Source: Aurantiochytrium sp. KH105
Lineage: Eukaryota > Sar > Bigyra > Thraustochytrida > Thraustochytriidae
Assembly: GCA_003116975.1 (NCBI GenBank)
Contig: BGKB01000048.1
Span: 155,001 to 219,000, forward strand
Length of the DNA stretch: 64,000 nt
Direction of reading: 5' to 3'
In this document: piece after piece, positions 1 to 9,530 of the stretch
Layout of the letters: each line of letters opens with the position of its first letter
Position numbering within the stretch: position 1 is the first letter of the stretch
Position numbers and translations under genes: made by a program
The notes under the pieces: model-generated
The model's database searches: none
Told to the model about the DNA's origin: nothing
The model's input: the letters and a program-made list of their open reading frames with translations, nothing else

Positions 1-15
1 ACAAAGCAAACGTAC

Positions 16-628
16 GATGCAGACGGTGGTACTCCTTGAAGGCGATAAAAAAAGGGAGCACGAGCGGCAGATTCGTGAACATGCCAAAAAGGCGGTTCGC
101 GTTGAGCGACTTGAACGCGAGGTTGTGGCTGATCTCGTGGGCAGCCAAAAAGAGCGCCTGCGCCATAATGGCGCCAAATACATAAGAAATGACCCAGAAC
201 TTGAGCGTTCCGCCGTAGAGGGCCTCCTCCCGCAAGTAGTAGCCCATGCCGAGCTGCGCCGACATGAGCAGCACAACAATGTACTTGGTGAGAGGCTCGT
301 AGCCCTGCAGCTTGCGGACTTCCTCCGAGACCTCCTTCATCATCTCGTTGCGGCGCTGCGCGTGCGGCTCGTCGGTCAGCGTCCACAGCGAGTCCTGGAG
401 GTCGGCGGCCGAGGGGAGGCCGTGGTCGCCGTTGATAATGTCATAGTTCTCCGTCCCCTCGCGCGGCAGCGGCGTCGCCTTGCTGTAGAGGCGTCCATTG
501 ATCTCCACCTTGCCGTCCTTGTTCGCGCCGGCAGTCCCGCCGCCGCCGGCCGACGCCTTGCCCACGCCGGCCACGCTGGCGGCGCCCATCTTCTCGCTGG
601 CGGCGGCGCTCCTCACGGCCGGCGCCAT
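16..628 (-). CDS. DES1: sphingolipid delta-4 desaturase (dihydroceramide desaturase), first exon, cut by window edge
   Basis: This is the first 204 codons of a membrane di-iron desaturase that introduces the 4,5 double bond of ceramide in the endoplasmic reticulum. Seen: LWTLTDEPHAQRR near residue 81, as in the N-terminal domain of the DES/DEGS family; a hydrophobic pair of segments around 115-165; the first histidine box HEISH at 164-168 followed by NLAF; and FKEYHRLH at 197-204, the start of the second box. The reading frame stops at a GTACGT donor (positions 15-10 on the minus strand), so the last codon is completed by a second exon left of the window, probably restoring the expected His-His. 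About 75 N-terminal residues, rich in Ala and Gly, precede the family domain; Met14 is an alternative start. Family assignment is firm, substrate specificity is inferred. Confidence 0.88.
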
Positions 629-1278
629 CTCCGCGCGCGAGCGAGCGACCTGCCTCCGAGCTCCGTCCCTGCGCGCGCCGGCGTCCGTGCCAACGATCTG
701 CTCCGCGTTGTGCTTTTGCTGCACGCACACAAACAAAGTCTCCCTCCGCGTCCCTCCTCCGAGGCGCCAGAATCGCCAGCTCCGGCCCAACCAACTCCGC
801 GGCGCGCGGCGGGGCGCAGACAGACGCCGAGGCCGGTCCGGCGGCGGCTCTCGCGGGGATGGGCGTCTGCTCTGCGCGGCGCAGGCCGCCGCGAGACCCG
901 CGCAGGCGGCCGTCGCGGGGCCGCGCGCGGCGACGGTGAGCTGGCATGCGCAAGCGCGTGGTACCGGCGCAAACAGGCCTATCTCGCCGGACGGGTGCAC
1001 CATTGCAGCGGTCTATCTGTCCTGTGTCGCGCGGCCCGGGTCTTGTACGACGCCCGGTGGCGGCGCGAAGAGGGGGCTCGCGTACGAGACTTCCCGTGGA
1101 CGTAGATGCGGTGTTTCTCCATTTCGCCTTCTTGTAACATACGCCGGGGTAGGCCTGCCTGGCTGGCTGGCGCTCGCGCCGGAACCGTCCGAAGCCGACC
1201 GTGACATGGGCCTTGGAAAAGCTTAGCAGAGTGCGGCGAGCAGAGGGGGGAGATTGTTTTTTACTATGGCATGGTGTA
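629..1278. promoter_or_regulatory. intergenic: desaturase upstream region and TRM13 3' flank
   Basis: A very GC-rich 650-bp stretch lies between the stop of TRM13 and the ATG of the desaturase, both on the minus strand. It should hold the desaturase promoter and the TRM13 3' end. Open frames here follow from the scarcity of stop codons in GC-rich DNA and show no family motif. I see no TATA box or repeat array. Confidence 0.5.
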
Positions 1279-2901
1279 TTAGGACGCTGCGACTCCGCTG
1301 GTACGACGAAGCGCGACGAGCAAGGTGTTCTCCTTGGTTGTTCCGGCATTGACAAATGTGTGAAGAGCGGCGTCATAGCCCTGAGACTGCAAATAGTGAA
1401 CGCGAGCGAGATTGAGGATCTTCTTGCACTGCAAACCGATACGGTGGCGGACCTCTGCCGACAAACCTGTCTCGCCGCCGCCGACGTTTGCAACCTCGGC
1501 TTCATTTCCGCCAGTCTCATTATCATCATCATCATCATCATCATCATCTTGCTCATGAGAAAGCTTCGCGGTCTTGGCCGCTCTCCTCTCGTGAGATTCC
1601 CCCTTGTCTTCTCCATCGACTTCTTCGTCTTCTTCTTCTTGCTCTTCCTCCTCCTCACAATCATCACGCCCCTTGACCTTTTCGGTGGAGCTCTGTTGCG
1701 GTCGTCGTGTATCGTGGTCCACGGCCCAAGCAGCCATGCACCGAATGAGTTCAAAGTCGGGACGAGTGATTCCCACTCGCTCGAGAGCAGGACGATCAAG
1801 AAAGCCGTCCCAAGAACAAGCGCCATGACAGCACAGCGCCACAACAATAGCATCAACAGCCTGTCCACCACACGTTTTAGGCGAAGCTGCACCACGCAAA
1901 GCATAGCATGTGGCCACTCCGCAAAGATGCTTTGCAAAAAGTGCGACTTGCGCCCCGCTTGAACGGCCACTCACCAACGTTGGCACCTTCCACAGGTCCA
2001 AGTCACGAAGGTCCATCCGAATGCGCTCAAATGCATGCGCGCCTTTTGCAATGGCCGGATCACGCTTTGCCATAAAGGCCCCACGGTCCACAAGCACATG
2101 CGAAAGCTCTTTGACGTCGTCAAAATGCTCTTGCGCGTGCAAAGAAAGAGCACCCTTGCCCGCGCCCATGTCAAGCAGACAGAGGCGCGCCGGAATCTCA
2201 CCACTCTGCGCGAGCAGCGCGCGCGTACACCGGATAATAATTGCCTCTTGGGCGCGATGTTTGATAGATGGCGCAAGCTTTCGGCCTGCTGTTGGTTCCT
2301 CTACCGCAGGACTAGACTTGTTGAGAGCCCCCAAGTCTGCAATTGCGTCTACAGCGACTCTTTGTGGTTTGACTTGCGCCTCCATGGCTGCCTCGAGTCC
2401 ATCGAGACGGGCGATCATGGCAGCGCGCTCATCGTCGGAGAAATCAGCAAGCTTGCGTGTCGGCGCCTCTGCGTCTCGGCCTTTAGCAGGTCGATTATGC
2501 AGTCCAGCAGAGTAATATACCTTGGATGTCCATCGGCTTGCCTGCCGACTCGTGGCGCACTTTTTCAGGTGCGATTCAAGCTGATCTGCAAAGACCGAGT
2601 GGGTTGGGTCGATGGGACACGGGATTCTCGTTTCATTCTCTTTGATTCCGCCATGGTTGATGCAGAACTTTTGCCCTTCCAGCTTCTTCATGCCGCAATA
2701 CCGCTTCTTGCCCTTGAGAAAGTGTTCGCAGCACCCTGGTCGAGGACCGCTCTTGCCGTTCATGGCGTCCACCCGCTCGCGCTCGCGGCGCTCCCTTCTC
2801 CGCTGCGCCTTCTCGCGTTTCATGTCTGCTTTGGCATCAGTCTTGGCATTGTCCATCTCCCCGTCGCCTCGCTTTTCTTGCGCCGCGCCAGTCTCCTCCA
2901 T
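1279..2901 (-). CDS. TRM13: tRNA:m4X modification enzyme TRM13 (tRNA 2'-O-methyltransferase)
   Basis: The 540-residue protein has the full TRM13 layout; this family 2'-O-methylates position 4 in the acceptor stem of several tRNAs using S-adenosylmethionine. Residues about 57-83 form the Cys/His zinc finger (CCEHF, YCGMK, FCINH). Residues about 95-115 form a CHHC U11-48K-type finger (IPCPIDPTHS to HLKKC). The methyltransferase domain shows the SAM-binding DMGAGKGALS, then FAKHLCGVAT and VVALCCHGACSW, and closes with VNAGTTKENTLLVALR. The start is placed at 2901, the first ATG with sensible context; the frame stays open 48 codons further only to a GTG. An acidic insertion of about 70 residues with ten consecutive Asp, encoded by a GAT-rich run near 1515-1550, sits inside the catalytic domain just before its last conserved segment. 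A highly basic, charged stretch precedes the zinc fingers. Confidence 0.92.
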   Translation of the reverse strand: MEETGAAQEKRGDGEMDNAKTDAKADMKREKAQRRRERRERERVDAMNGKSGPRPGCCEHFLKGKKRYCGMKKLEGQKFCINHGGIKENETRIPCPIDPTHSVFADQLESHLKKCATSRQASRWTSKVYYSAGLHNRPAKGRDAEAPTRKLADFSDDERAAMIARLDGLEAAMEAQVKPQRVAVDAIADLGALNKSSPAVEEPTAGRKLAPSIKHRAQEAIIIRCTRALLAQSGEIPARLCLLDMGAGKGALSLHAQEHFDDVKELSHVLVDRGAFMAKRDPAIAKGAHAFERIRMDLRDLDLWKVPTLVSGRSSGAQVALFAKHLCGVATCYALRGAASPKTCGGQAVDAIVVALCCHGACSWDGFLDRPALERVGITRPDFELIRCMAAWAVDHDTRRPQQSSTEKVKGRDDCEEEEEQEEEDEEVDGEDKGESHERRAAKTAKLSHEQDDDDDDDDDNETGGNEAEVANVGGGETGLSAEVRHRIGLQCKKILNLARVHYLQSQGYDAALHTFVNAGTTKENTLLVALRRTSGVAAS

Positions 2902-4283
2902 GGTCTTCGGCGTCGCTCCGTGGGTGGGTGCCGCGCGCTTGGTTTTGTTGTCGCGCTTCGGCCTCCGCGAGTTATCGATGGAGATGCAAAGGGGGGGGGT
3001 CCCCGATGCTGTCCCCGCAAAGGGTGCACACTTTTCGCACAACACCTCTTTCTTTCATGAGGTCTTTGATTGTTTTCTGTTCGTCAAAGATGATAAGAAG
3101 GTGCGCGAAGTTTCGTACTCTCTCGCATTCATTGTCCACATCTATGAACAAGTAACTCTCGCTTCGATCCCCTCAGGCTCCTTTAAAAATCAATCGTCTC
3201 GTTTCGATCAAGTTGGTCTTGACGCGTGACGATCCATCCGCAAAAAGTTCACAAGCTCGCACCCAAAGACTACTTGCTTTTCATTTCATGCCAGGAAAGA
3301 GAGTATCGGATGCTGATAGAAATTCTGGCTGATGTCAAGAACGATGACACACATTTAGCCACCGACGGCCAACTTCGATTGGACAAGTTGTCCGATTTGA
3401 CAAGTTCAACGACAAGTGAGTGAGGAAAGGGTAGTTTCCTCGGTTTAATCCCTCGAGGTGGCCGCAGCGGTCAGAACAGACTGCCAGCCAACCTGCATGT
3501 ATGCATACTCGAATGTTGCAAGAACCGGCGCTTTTGGGGGGGTCCTTCAAGTTCCAGAGGGAGTCATCAAGCCCAGCTCTCTTGACTTCTCGGAATAAAT
3601 CCAGTCCGCGCCCTCTCCCAATGAGCCCAGCCTGCATCTGCTGGCTCGCTTCGCCATCTTTCACCCGCGTTCTAACCCTTTCCCCCCCGCGCGACCTCTT
3701 CGACGGGACCACAACGTGGGACTCACTCGGTCGGTCCCTGGTCCCATAAGCCAGCAGAATCCCAGGCCCAATTTTTGCCCCAAGCACCATCCCGACGGCG
3801 CGCCGCTGCCGCTGCCGCTGCCGCTGCCGCCTGCAGCTGCTCGCTCTCCTCCACCCACGCCCGCCCTCCTCCTCTCTCCGCCCGCCGCGCGGTCGCCGGT
3901 CGCCGCCGCCACCCGTTGCCGGCGCCGGGGCACGCGCCGCGCTGGCCATCTCCTCGTCCCCGACGGATGTTCCGCCCTGGAGAGGAGAAACCCGAGTGGA
4001 GACCAAGAACAGCAGCAGCTCTCACACACAGTCAGGAAAACGCAGTCACAGTCAAGAAAGGCAACTGGGAAAAGAGAGATACTGAGTACAAGGATAGAGA
4101 TCATCCAGTAAGATACTGCGCCTCGAGCTCGAACGCAAAGCAAACGCGCATCGACGGAGGGACCTGCTCGGACGCACGCGCACCGCGGAGAGACGCGCAG
4201 CGAGCGAGCGAGCGAGCGAGCGAGCGAGCGCGCGCGAGAGAGAGAGCGAGAGGGAGAAGGAGCGCAGCGAGCAGGCGGGAAAG
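2902..4283. promoter_or_regulatory. divergent intergenic region, TRM13 / purine nucleoside phosphorylase
   Basis: This 1.4-kb region should carry both promoters. It contains a GCTGCC hexanucleotide run at about 3806-3833 and a GAGC tetranucleotide run at 4197-4229, only about 55 bp before the phosphorylase ATG and therefore probably in its 5' leader. No conserved protein motif was found in its open frames. Confidence 0.5.
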
Positions 4284-5291
4284 ATGCAGGCCGAGCTGGA
4301 GAGAGAGCAGGCGAACCTGAAGGAGGCCGCGGCCTTTCTGGAGACCAAGTCGCAGGGCGCCAAGCCGACCGTGGGCGTCATTTGCGGGTCCGGACTCAGC
4401 GGCCTCGTCAACGCGCTCGACGACAAGCTCGTCGTGGACTACAGCGAGATCCCCCACTTTCCGCAGACTACCATCGCAGGCCACACGGGCGAGCTCGTCT
4501 TTGGCAAGGTCGACAATGTATCGGTCGTCCTCATGCGCGGCAGGTTTCACTCGTACGAGGGCCACTCCATGAAGACCGTCACGCTGCCCGTCAAGCTGAT
4601 GCGCCACATTGGCGTTGAGTTCCTCATTGTCACCAACGCCGCCGGAGGCGTCAACCGGAACTTCAAGGTCGGTGACCTCATGATCATCTCGGATCACATT
4701 GGCTTCCCGCTCCTCGCTGGCAAGCACCCGCTCGTGGGTCTCAACGATGACACCTTTGGCGGCGCTCGCTTCCCGCCCATGTCTGACGCCTACGATGTGA
4801 CTCTTCGTCAGCTCATCTGGGAAACGGCCAAGGACATGGGCATGGAGTCCTTCATGCAGCGCTTCGGCACCTATGTCATGGTGTCTGGACCCACGTACGA
4901 GACCGGCGCCGAGTCCCAGATGGTCCTCAACATGGGCGGCGACTCTGTTGGCATGTCTACGGTCCCAGAAGTGGTCGTGGCCCGTCATTGCGGCATCCGC
5001 GTGCTCGGTCTTTCCCTCATCACCAACTCGGTGCGCCTCCCCGGCGACGAGGGTCCTGTCGCCTCGCATGAGGAGGTTCTCGATACTGTCAACATGCGTG
5101 GTGAGCAAATCCAGCAGCTCGTCCGCAGCGTGCTCTCCAAGCTTGACAAGGATTCTCTGTCCAAGATTGAGTCGCGCCTCACAGAGGAGGGCACCGCCGC
5201 TGACGCTCAGATCAAGGCCGCCTCCGTTTCGCAGCGTCTCCAGACGCTCGAGGCGGAGCTCGCCGAGCTCAAAAAGCTCGTCTCCAAGTAA
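4284..5291 (+). CDS. PNP: purine nucleoside phosphorylase with C-terminal coiled-coil extension
   Basis: A 335-residue enzyme of the trimeric PNP/MTAP class, which cleaves purine nucleosides with phosphate in purine salvage. Visible landmarks in order: the phosphate loop CGSGLSG near residue 33; AGHTGEL with the phosphate-binding His; RGRFHSYEGH; TNAAGGV; GPTYET followed by ESQM with the base-binding Glu; MSTVPEVVVARH; and SLITNSV with the base-binding Asn. The canonical domain ends near residue 285. A further 50 or so residues form a heptad-like charged helix (LQTLEAELAELKKLV at the C terminus), which is not part of the usual 280-290-residue enzyme. The ATG at 4284 directly follows a purine-rich leader and is the first in frame. 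The PNP family call is firm; guanosine/inosine rather than methylthioadenosine specificity is inferred from the Asn. Confidence 0.93.
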   Translation: MQAELEREQANLKEAAAFLETKSQGAKPTVGVICGSGLSGLVNALDDKLVVDYSEIPHFPQTTIAGHTGELVFGKVDNVSVVLMRGRFHSYEGHSMKTVTLPVKLMRHIGVEFLIVTNAAGGVNRNFKVGDLMIISDHIGFPLLAGKHPLVGLNDDTFGGARFPPMSDAYDVTLRQLIWETAKDMGMESFMQRFGTYVMVSGPTYETGAESQMVLNMGGDSVGMSTVPEVVVARHCGIRVLGLSLITNSVRLPGDEGPVASHEEVLDTVNMRGEQIQQLVRSVLSKLDKDSLSKIESRLTEEGTAADAQIKAASVSQRLQTLEAELAELKKLVSK

Positions 5292-5744
5292 ATCAATTCA
5301 CTCGATTTTGCAATGTTCTTTAGACCCGCTGCAACCAACTTTCTCTCGTTCCTCTCCCCCGCCCACCCAAGCACAAAATTATGGTGCTCTGCCTTGCGTT
5401 GCGTTGTGTCTCAATTTTTCTCTTTTCTCGATATTTGTTTCCGGGGGGGCGGAGGGAATTGCTTTTGCAGATTTGATCGCTCGCGCAAGACCGAGCCAGT
5501 CTCAAGGAGCCATAAAAGAAAAACGAAAGACAATGACGATATTTGTGTTTGTGTTTACCAAAGAGAAGAAAAGGGAGGAAAGGAGAATAATGCCAAAAAA
5601 AAAACGAAAACGGACGCTTTCCGCTTCGATCAAACATTGCCGCTTGAACAGATTTTCGAAAGTCTTCCATCTTCCGCCGTGTGCACGAACGACAATCGTC
5701 TTCGAGCCAGTAGCCTTTCTGTTTTGATTTGTCTTCTCCCATCT
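5292..5744. other. convergent intergenic region (3' ends of PNP and SulP transporter)
   Basis: A 453-bp, AT-richer tail-to-tail spacer. It holds the 3' untranslated regions of both genes, with A-rich stretches near 5515-5610. I see no gene. Confidence 0.5.
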
Positions 5745-8711
5745 TTAGCGAATGACAGCCTTGATGAGCGCGTCTTGGAGCGCCAGCGCCATCTCCGGGT
5801 CCTCACGGGACATACGGTCAAATTGCGCACGCTCCAAAGTCCGAGCTACGGTCGCATCTGTGCCGAGCACTTGAGCCGTGTACGAGTAGTTTTGCTGCAG
5901 GAAAAAGTCGTCCATGCCCACAATCGAACCTCCCGAGTACATGCGGTCCATGTCTCGGCGAGATACGCGTCCAGACTCAATGACAAAGAGTCGGTCAGGG
6001 CGCTCGCCCTTTCGGAAAAGTGCACCGCCCGGCGCGACGCGAACTTGCGTAAAGTACTTGGAACGAGCGGCCTTCAGTCGCGAGTTGGAGAAAAAGTCAT
6101 CTTGCGACTCTTGTCGCTTTTGCACGACGGCGCCCAAGATACGATCCTCGCAGAACTGGACGGCATCGTCGAACGTTTGAAAAGTGATGGCAAAATCACC
6201 AGAGTCGTCGAGCTGGATGCTCTCTCCATCGTCCTCGCTTTGTTCCGAGGCGCTAAAAGGGTCAACAAAGCTGCTGCCAGCCTCGCTGCTCGCATACGAA
6301 ACACGCGGCGCCAAGACACCATTTGTGCGCAAGACGTCTTCCATGTGCGGCGTGAGCCCGGCAAAGACGAGTTGAATGTCGTGGTTGTTGAGACTCTGCA
6401 AAATGGTGAGAAAGCACGCGCGCGCCGAGGTAGCATCGACACCTGATGCATTGGTCATGTCCAAGATGACGTACCTCGTGTCGACTTCGGGAAGTGGCGG
6501 CAAGTTCTGAGCCATCTCCGTATTGGGCGCCGGCGTATAAAGACGGTGCATTTCCCCCTTGGAGGACGAAAAGGCCCCGGGCATCGATGCCACGGTAAGA
6601 TTGCTCGAGCGCGGGCCATTGTCCGTGCCTCCGTCGCTGTAGGTGCGAGACTTCATGCGTGCATTGTCTCCGTTGCCGCCCACGGCTCCGGTGGCACCAC
6701 GGAGACGGTGCCGGCCATCTTTGGATGAAGAGGTGGAGTGCGTCGAAAAAGGCGAAGCTTGACCCGCCGCTACAGCTTCAAGACCTTGGCCATCTCCATT
6801 GCCTCCAAGAGAATCTTGCAAGCGCTGAGCGCGTTGTTGGGCGACCGCCAGATCCAGCGCGCGCGCTTGTGCAGATTGCTGTGCACGCTGTTGAGCGTTC
6901 GACTGCTGCGCCACCGGTTTGCGGATAGCAACGTGCGTCTGCACCTTAAGGATCGTTCCAATGACATTGCCAAAAAATTGGTATCCGAGCACGCGGAGAG
7001 CCACGATGCGAGGCCGATAGCGCACGAGGATCTTGCGGTCGTGGTAGCTGCGCACGGCGTGGCTCACGGGCTTATCAACGTGCTCGAGGCGGCTTGAACG
7101 GCTGTACGAGTACACAAAGAGCAGCGCGGAAAGAATGACGCCCAGTGTCATGCCCAGCTCGAGTCCCCACACGTTGATGGCGAGAAAAGTGAGCCAGACT
7201 AGCGCGTATTCACGAACTTCAATGTTAAAGTACGAGTGCACAAGCCATTCCAGCAAGAGGTCCACGGAAACGAACAAAAGAACCGACCCAAAGAAGAAGC
7301 GGGGGAGCACGCTGAGAAGATCCACGGGCAAGAGAAAGAGCGAGATCTCGACGCCGGCGACGATGAGGCCACAAATGCGGCGCTGAATCCCATTTCGCAG
7401 CGTAAAGATGGTCTGGCTGAAAATGTACGAACCCGTGTACCCGCCCGTCATGCCACTGATGGTGTTGGAGATGCCCACGGTCACAAGCTCGCTATCATAG
7501 TCCATAGGCTTACCAAGCTCAAACTGAATGGCCGCCACGTCCAGCGAGGAGCCAAAGGCCACAACGGCAAACATGGCAAAGAAGGTTGGGATGACCTGAG
7601 GAAAGGCAGCGCCCCAGTGCACGCGAGAAAAGTCAAAGAGACTGAACACCTCGTAAAACGGAGGCACGTCGACTTGGTGCGAAACCCAGCCAGCATCGCG
7701 GGCATCTTGCAACGTATGACCTGAAATGAAGACTACAGCGTAAAAGAGAATGGGCATGGCCGCCAGTGACAAAGGGAGCGCGAACTTGTTCTGTTTCGCG
7801 TACTTGCTAATGTAAAAGAGCCAGGCAGTGGCCGCAATGCAAGGTGACAAGAGCTTCATGTAGTGACCCGTAAAGAGCTTGCCGAGCTGGAGCACCGACT
7901 CGACGCGGGCGCCCGTCGTGAGTCGGAGACCGCTCAGGCCGCAAAAGAGACCGATAAAGGCCAAGTACCCACCGACGACGGGCAGCGGCAGGTATTGAAT
8001 GAGACGCGCAAGACGCAGCTTTCCTGTGAGAATGAGCAAGAGTCCAAGGACCGTCGTGCACAGCGAGAGGCTCACGACCGTGGTGGTCATGACATCCTTT
8101 GGGTTATCGACATTGCCCATATTGCTCACAATGGTGACAGCCATGGAGGAGAGAAAGATGAGACCGGCGTCCTGGACTTGGCCCACGGCAAAGGGCAGGG
8201 TGCTAAAGATGACGAAGCAAACTTGATGGATCGCCGAGCTGAGAAAGACGAGCTTGATGGCCTGCGGCAAGTAGTTGTGCGCCTCGTCCGTGTAAAAGGG
8301 GTCCTTGTAGATGATGGAGGCGAATCCCACCATGGTGGGGATCATGACGGCGCCGTTGATGCACCCAAAGGCGACGGCGCGACCCGCGCCGGCCATTGCA
8401 GAGGCCTTGGCGTCGTCGCCGCGACCCGGTTTTCTGCGCAGCTTGGCGCTGTCGAGGTAGTGGGCAAAGGGGCTCTTTGACAGCGGCGTGTTGGCAACAA
8501 AGGACCCGGACGGCTGACGTCGCAGCGAGCTCATGACTGGTGATGTTGACAGACCGCCAAACATGGCCGCTCCGCTCGACAGCCGAGCGCCGACGGGGGG
8601 CATGCTCTGGTCAACATCCTCCTGCGTCATGTCTGGGCCTTCGAAGCGATCGTCTGCATCATAGCTCGAGTCGTGGTCGTCCAGGAGCGGCGCTCTGGCG
8701 TTGCCGCTCAT
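5745..8711 (-). CDS. SulP/SLC26 anion transporter with STAS and cyclic-nucleotide-binding-like domains
   Basis: A 988-residue multi-pass membrane protein. After a roughly 110-residue soluble N terminus, the SulP core spans about 110-560 and shows a typical hydrophobic helix series, including GGYLAFIGLFCGLSGL and SNTISGMTGGYTGSY. A Gln/Ala- and Ser-rich linker follows. The STAS domain lies at about 745-870 (YVILDMTNASGVDATSAR, then LVFAGLTPHMEDVLRTNGVL). The last 100 residues are a cyclic-nucleotide-binding-like fold (VAPGGALFRKGERPDRLFVIESGRV). The order SulP-STAS-CNB is known from fungal and protist members, including the yeast vacuolar YGR125W type. The canonical phosphate-binding cassette is not obvious, so the last domain may be structural. 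Substrate and membrane are unknown; vacuolar location would be by analogy only. Start at the ATG at 8711. Confidence 0.88.
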   Translation of the reverse strand: MSGNARAPLLDDHDSSYDADDRFEGPDMTQEDVDQSMPPVGARLSSGAAMFGGLSTSPVMSSLRRQPSGSFVANTPLSKSPFAHYLDSAKLRRKPGRGDDAKASAMAGAGRAVAFGCINGAVMIPTMVGFASIIYKDPFYTDEAHNYLPQAIKLVFLSSAIHQVCFVIFSTLPFAVGQVQDAGLIFLSSMAVTIVSNMGNVDNPKDVMTTTVVSLSLCTTVLGLLLILTGKLRLARLIQYLPLPVVGGYLAFIGLFCGLSGLRLTTGARVESVLQLGKLFTGHYMKLLSPCIAATAWLFYISKYAKQNKFALPLSLAAMPILFYAVVFISGHTLQDARDAGWVSHQVDVPPFYEVFSLFDFSRVHWGAAFPQVIPTFFAMFAVVAFGSSLDVAAIQFELGKPMDYDSELVTVGISNTISGMTGGYTGSYIFSQTIFTLRNGIQRRICGLIVAGVEISLFLLPVDLLSVLPRFFFGSVLLFVSVDLLLEWLVHSYFNIEVREYALVWLTFLAINVWGLELGMTLGVILSALLFVYSYSRSSRLEHVDKPVSHAVRSYHDRKILVRYRPRIVALRVLGYQFFGNVIGTILKVQTHVAIRKPVAQQSNAQQRAQQSAQARALDLAVAQQRAQRLQDSLGGNGDGQGLEAVAAGQASPFSTHSTSSSKDGRHRLRGATGAVGGNGDNARMKSRTYSDGGTDNGPRSSNLTVASMPGAFSSSKGEMHRLYTPAPNTEMAQNLPPLPEVDTRYVILDMTNASGVDATSARACFLTILQSLNNHDIQLVFAGLTPHMEDVLRTNGVLAPRVSYASSEAGSSFVDPFSASEQSEDDGESIQLDDSGDFAITFQTFDDAVQFCEDRILGAVVQKRQESQDDFFSNSRLKAARSKYFTQVRVAPGGALFRKGERPDRLFVIESGRVSRRDMDRMYSGGSIVGMDDFFLQQNYSYTAQVLGTDATVARTLERAQFDRMSREDPEMALALQDALIKAVIR

Positions 8712-9530
8712 CTTCGCTCGCGTACAGGGGCAGCCGGCTGCCCGGGTGGGGCCGAGCGAAGACCTCTCGCAGTCGGCACAGGCGTGACGTCAAGCTCCAG
8801 TCTTTGCAGGTCTGCTCCAAGTCGACGCGACGCGCTGCCCGAACTGCTCGCGCTGCTCGTGCGTGCGTGCTGGTGCTCGCTGCAAAGGTGTGAGTCTTAC
8901 AGCCGCGTTGCACTTGCAATCGACGTGCCTCTGGCGCCGCGACTCCGGCTCGGCTGGGCACCGGTCCTGGCCGCTCGCCCCGCGGCGTGTCTGCGTCTGC
9001 GTCCGCCTCTGCGCGCGGTCGCGATCGCGGTCGCGGCAACGCTCCGGGTCTGGAGTATGCTTGTCTGTCGGGCAGCCTCGGCTGCGCGTCGCAGGTTTCC
9101 TCGCCACGCGCACGCTCTGCAAGCAATCCATCCCCGCTCGCGGCAGTGTAGCGCCGCGCGCACAAGTGGAGAATGGCGGTTTGCTCGACTGTCGGGCCGC
9201 CTCGCGCCACTGTAGGGTCGGGTCTCGCTGGGCAGGCAGGTTTGGCCAGGTCCCGAGGTTACTATACCTTTATGCGGTGGCAGCTGCGCCGCAGCGAGGG
9301 TCATCGTGCGCACAGCGGTGCTTGCAAAGCTTGCAAAGCTCTTGCAAAGCTTGCAAAAACAGGGACGGAGGAAAGGACCTGGTGCGGGGTTTCGTTCGCA
9401 TCGCATGACGCGCAGCAGTTTGCGGTAAGATCAGCCAAGCGCTGACGACCGAGGCCAACTTGGGTTGTGGACGAATAACAAAAGCAATCATTCGAGTTTG
9501 CAAAGCGCCAGAAGCCAAAGTTGGCGGCCC
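8712..9530. promoter_or_regulatory. divergent intergenic region, SulP transporter / ADAT1
   Basis: This 819-bp spacer between two divergent genes probably contains both promoters. Its only distinctive feature is a cluster of CTTGCAAAG repeats at 9320-9357 described separately. The remainder is GC-rich without recognisable coding motifs. Confidence 0.5.
9320..9357. repeat. short tandem CTTGCAAAG repeats
   Basis: CTTGCAAAG occurs four times within 38 bp, two copies directly abutting, the third after a two-base step. The cluster lies about 175 bp before the ADAT1 ATG and contains the palindromic core TTGCAA, so it could be a multi-site protein-binding element. That role is inference. Confidence 0.6.

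Noticed and set aside
441-1970. Long minus-strand open frame of about 500 codons overlapping TRM13
   Set aside because: It is out of frame with the clear TRM13 motifs, has a composition typical of GC-rich shadows and no domain.
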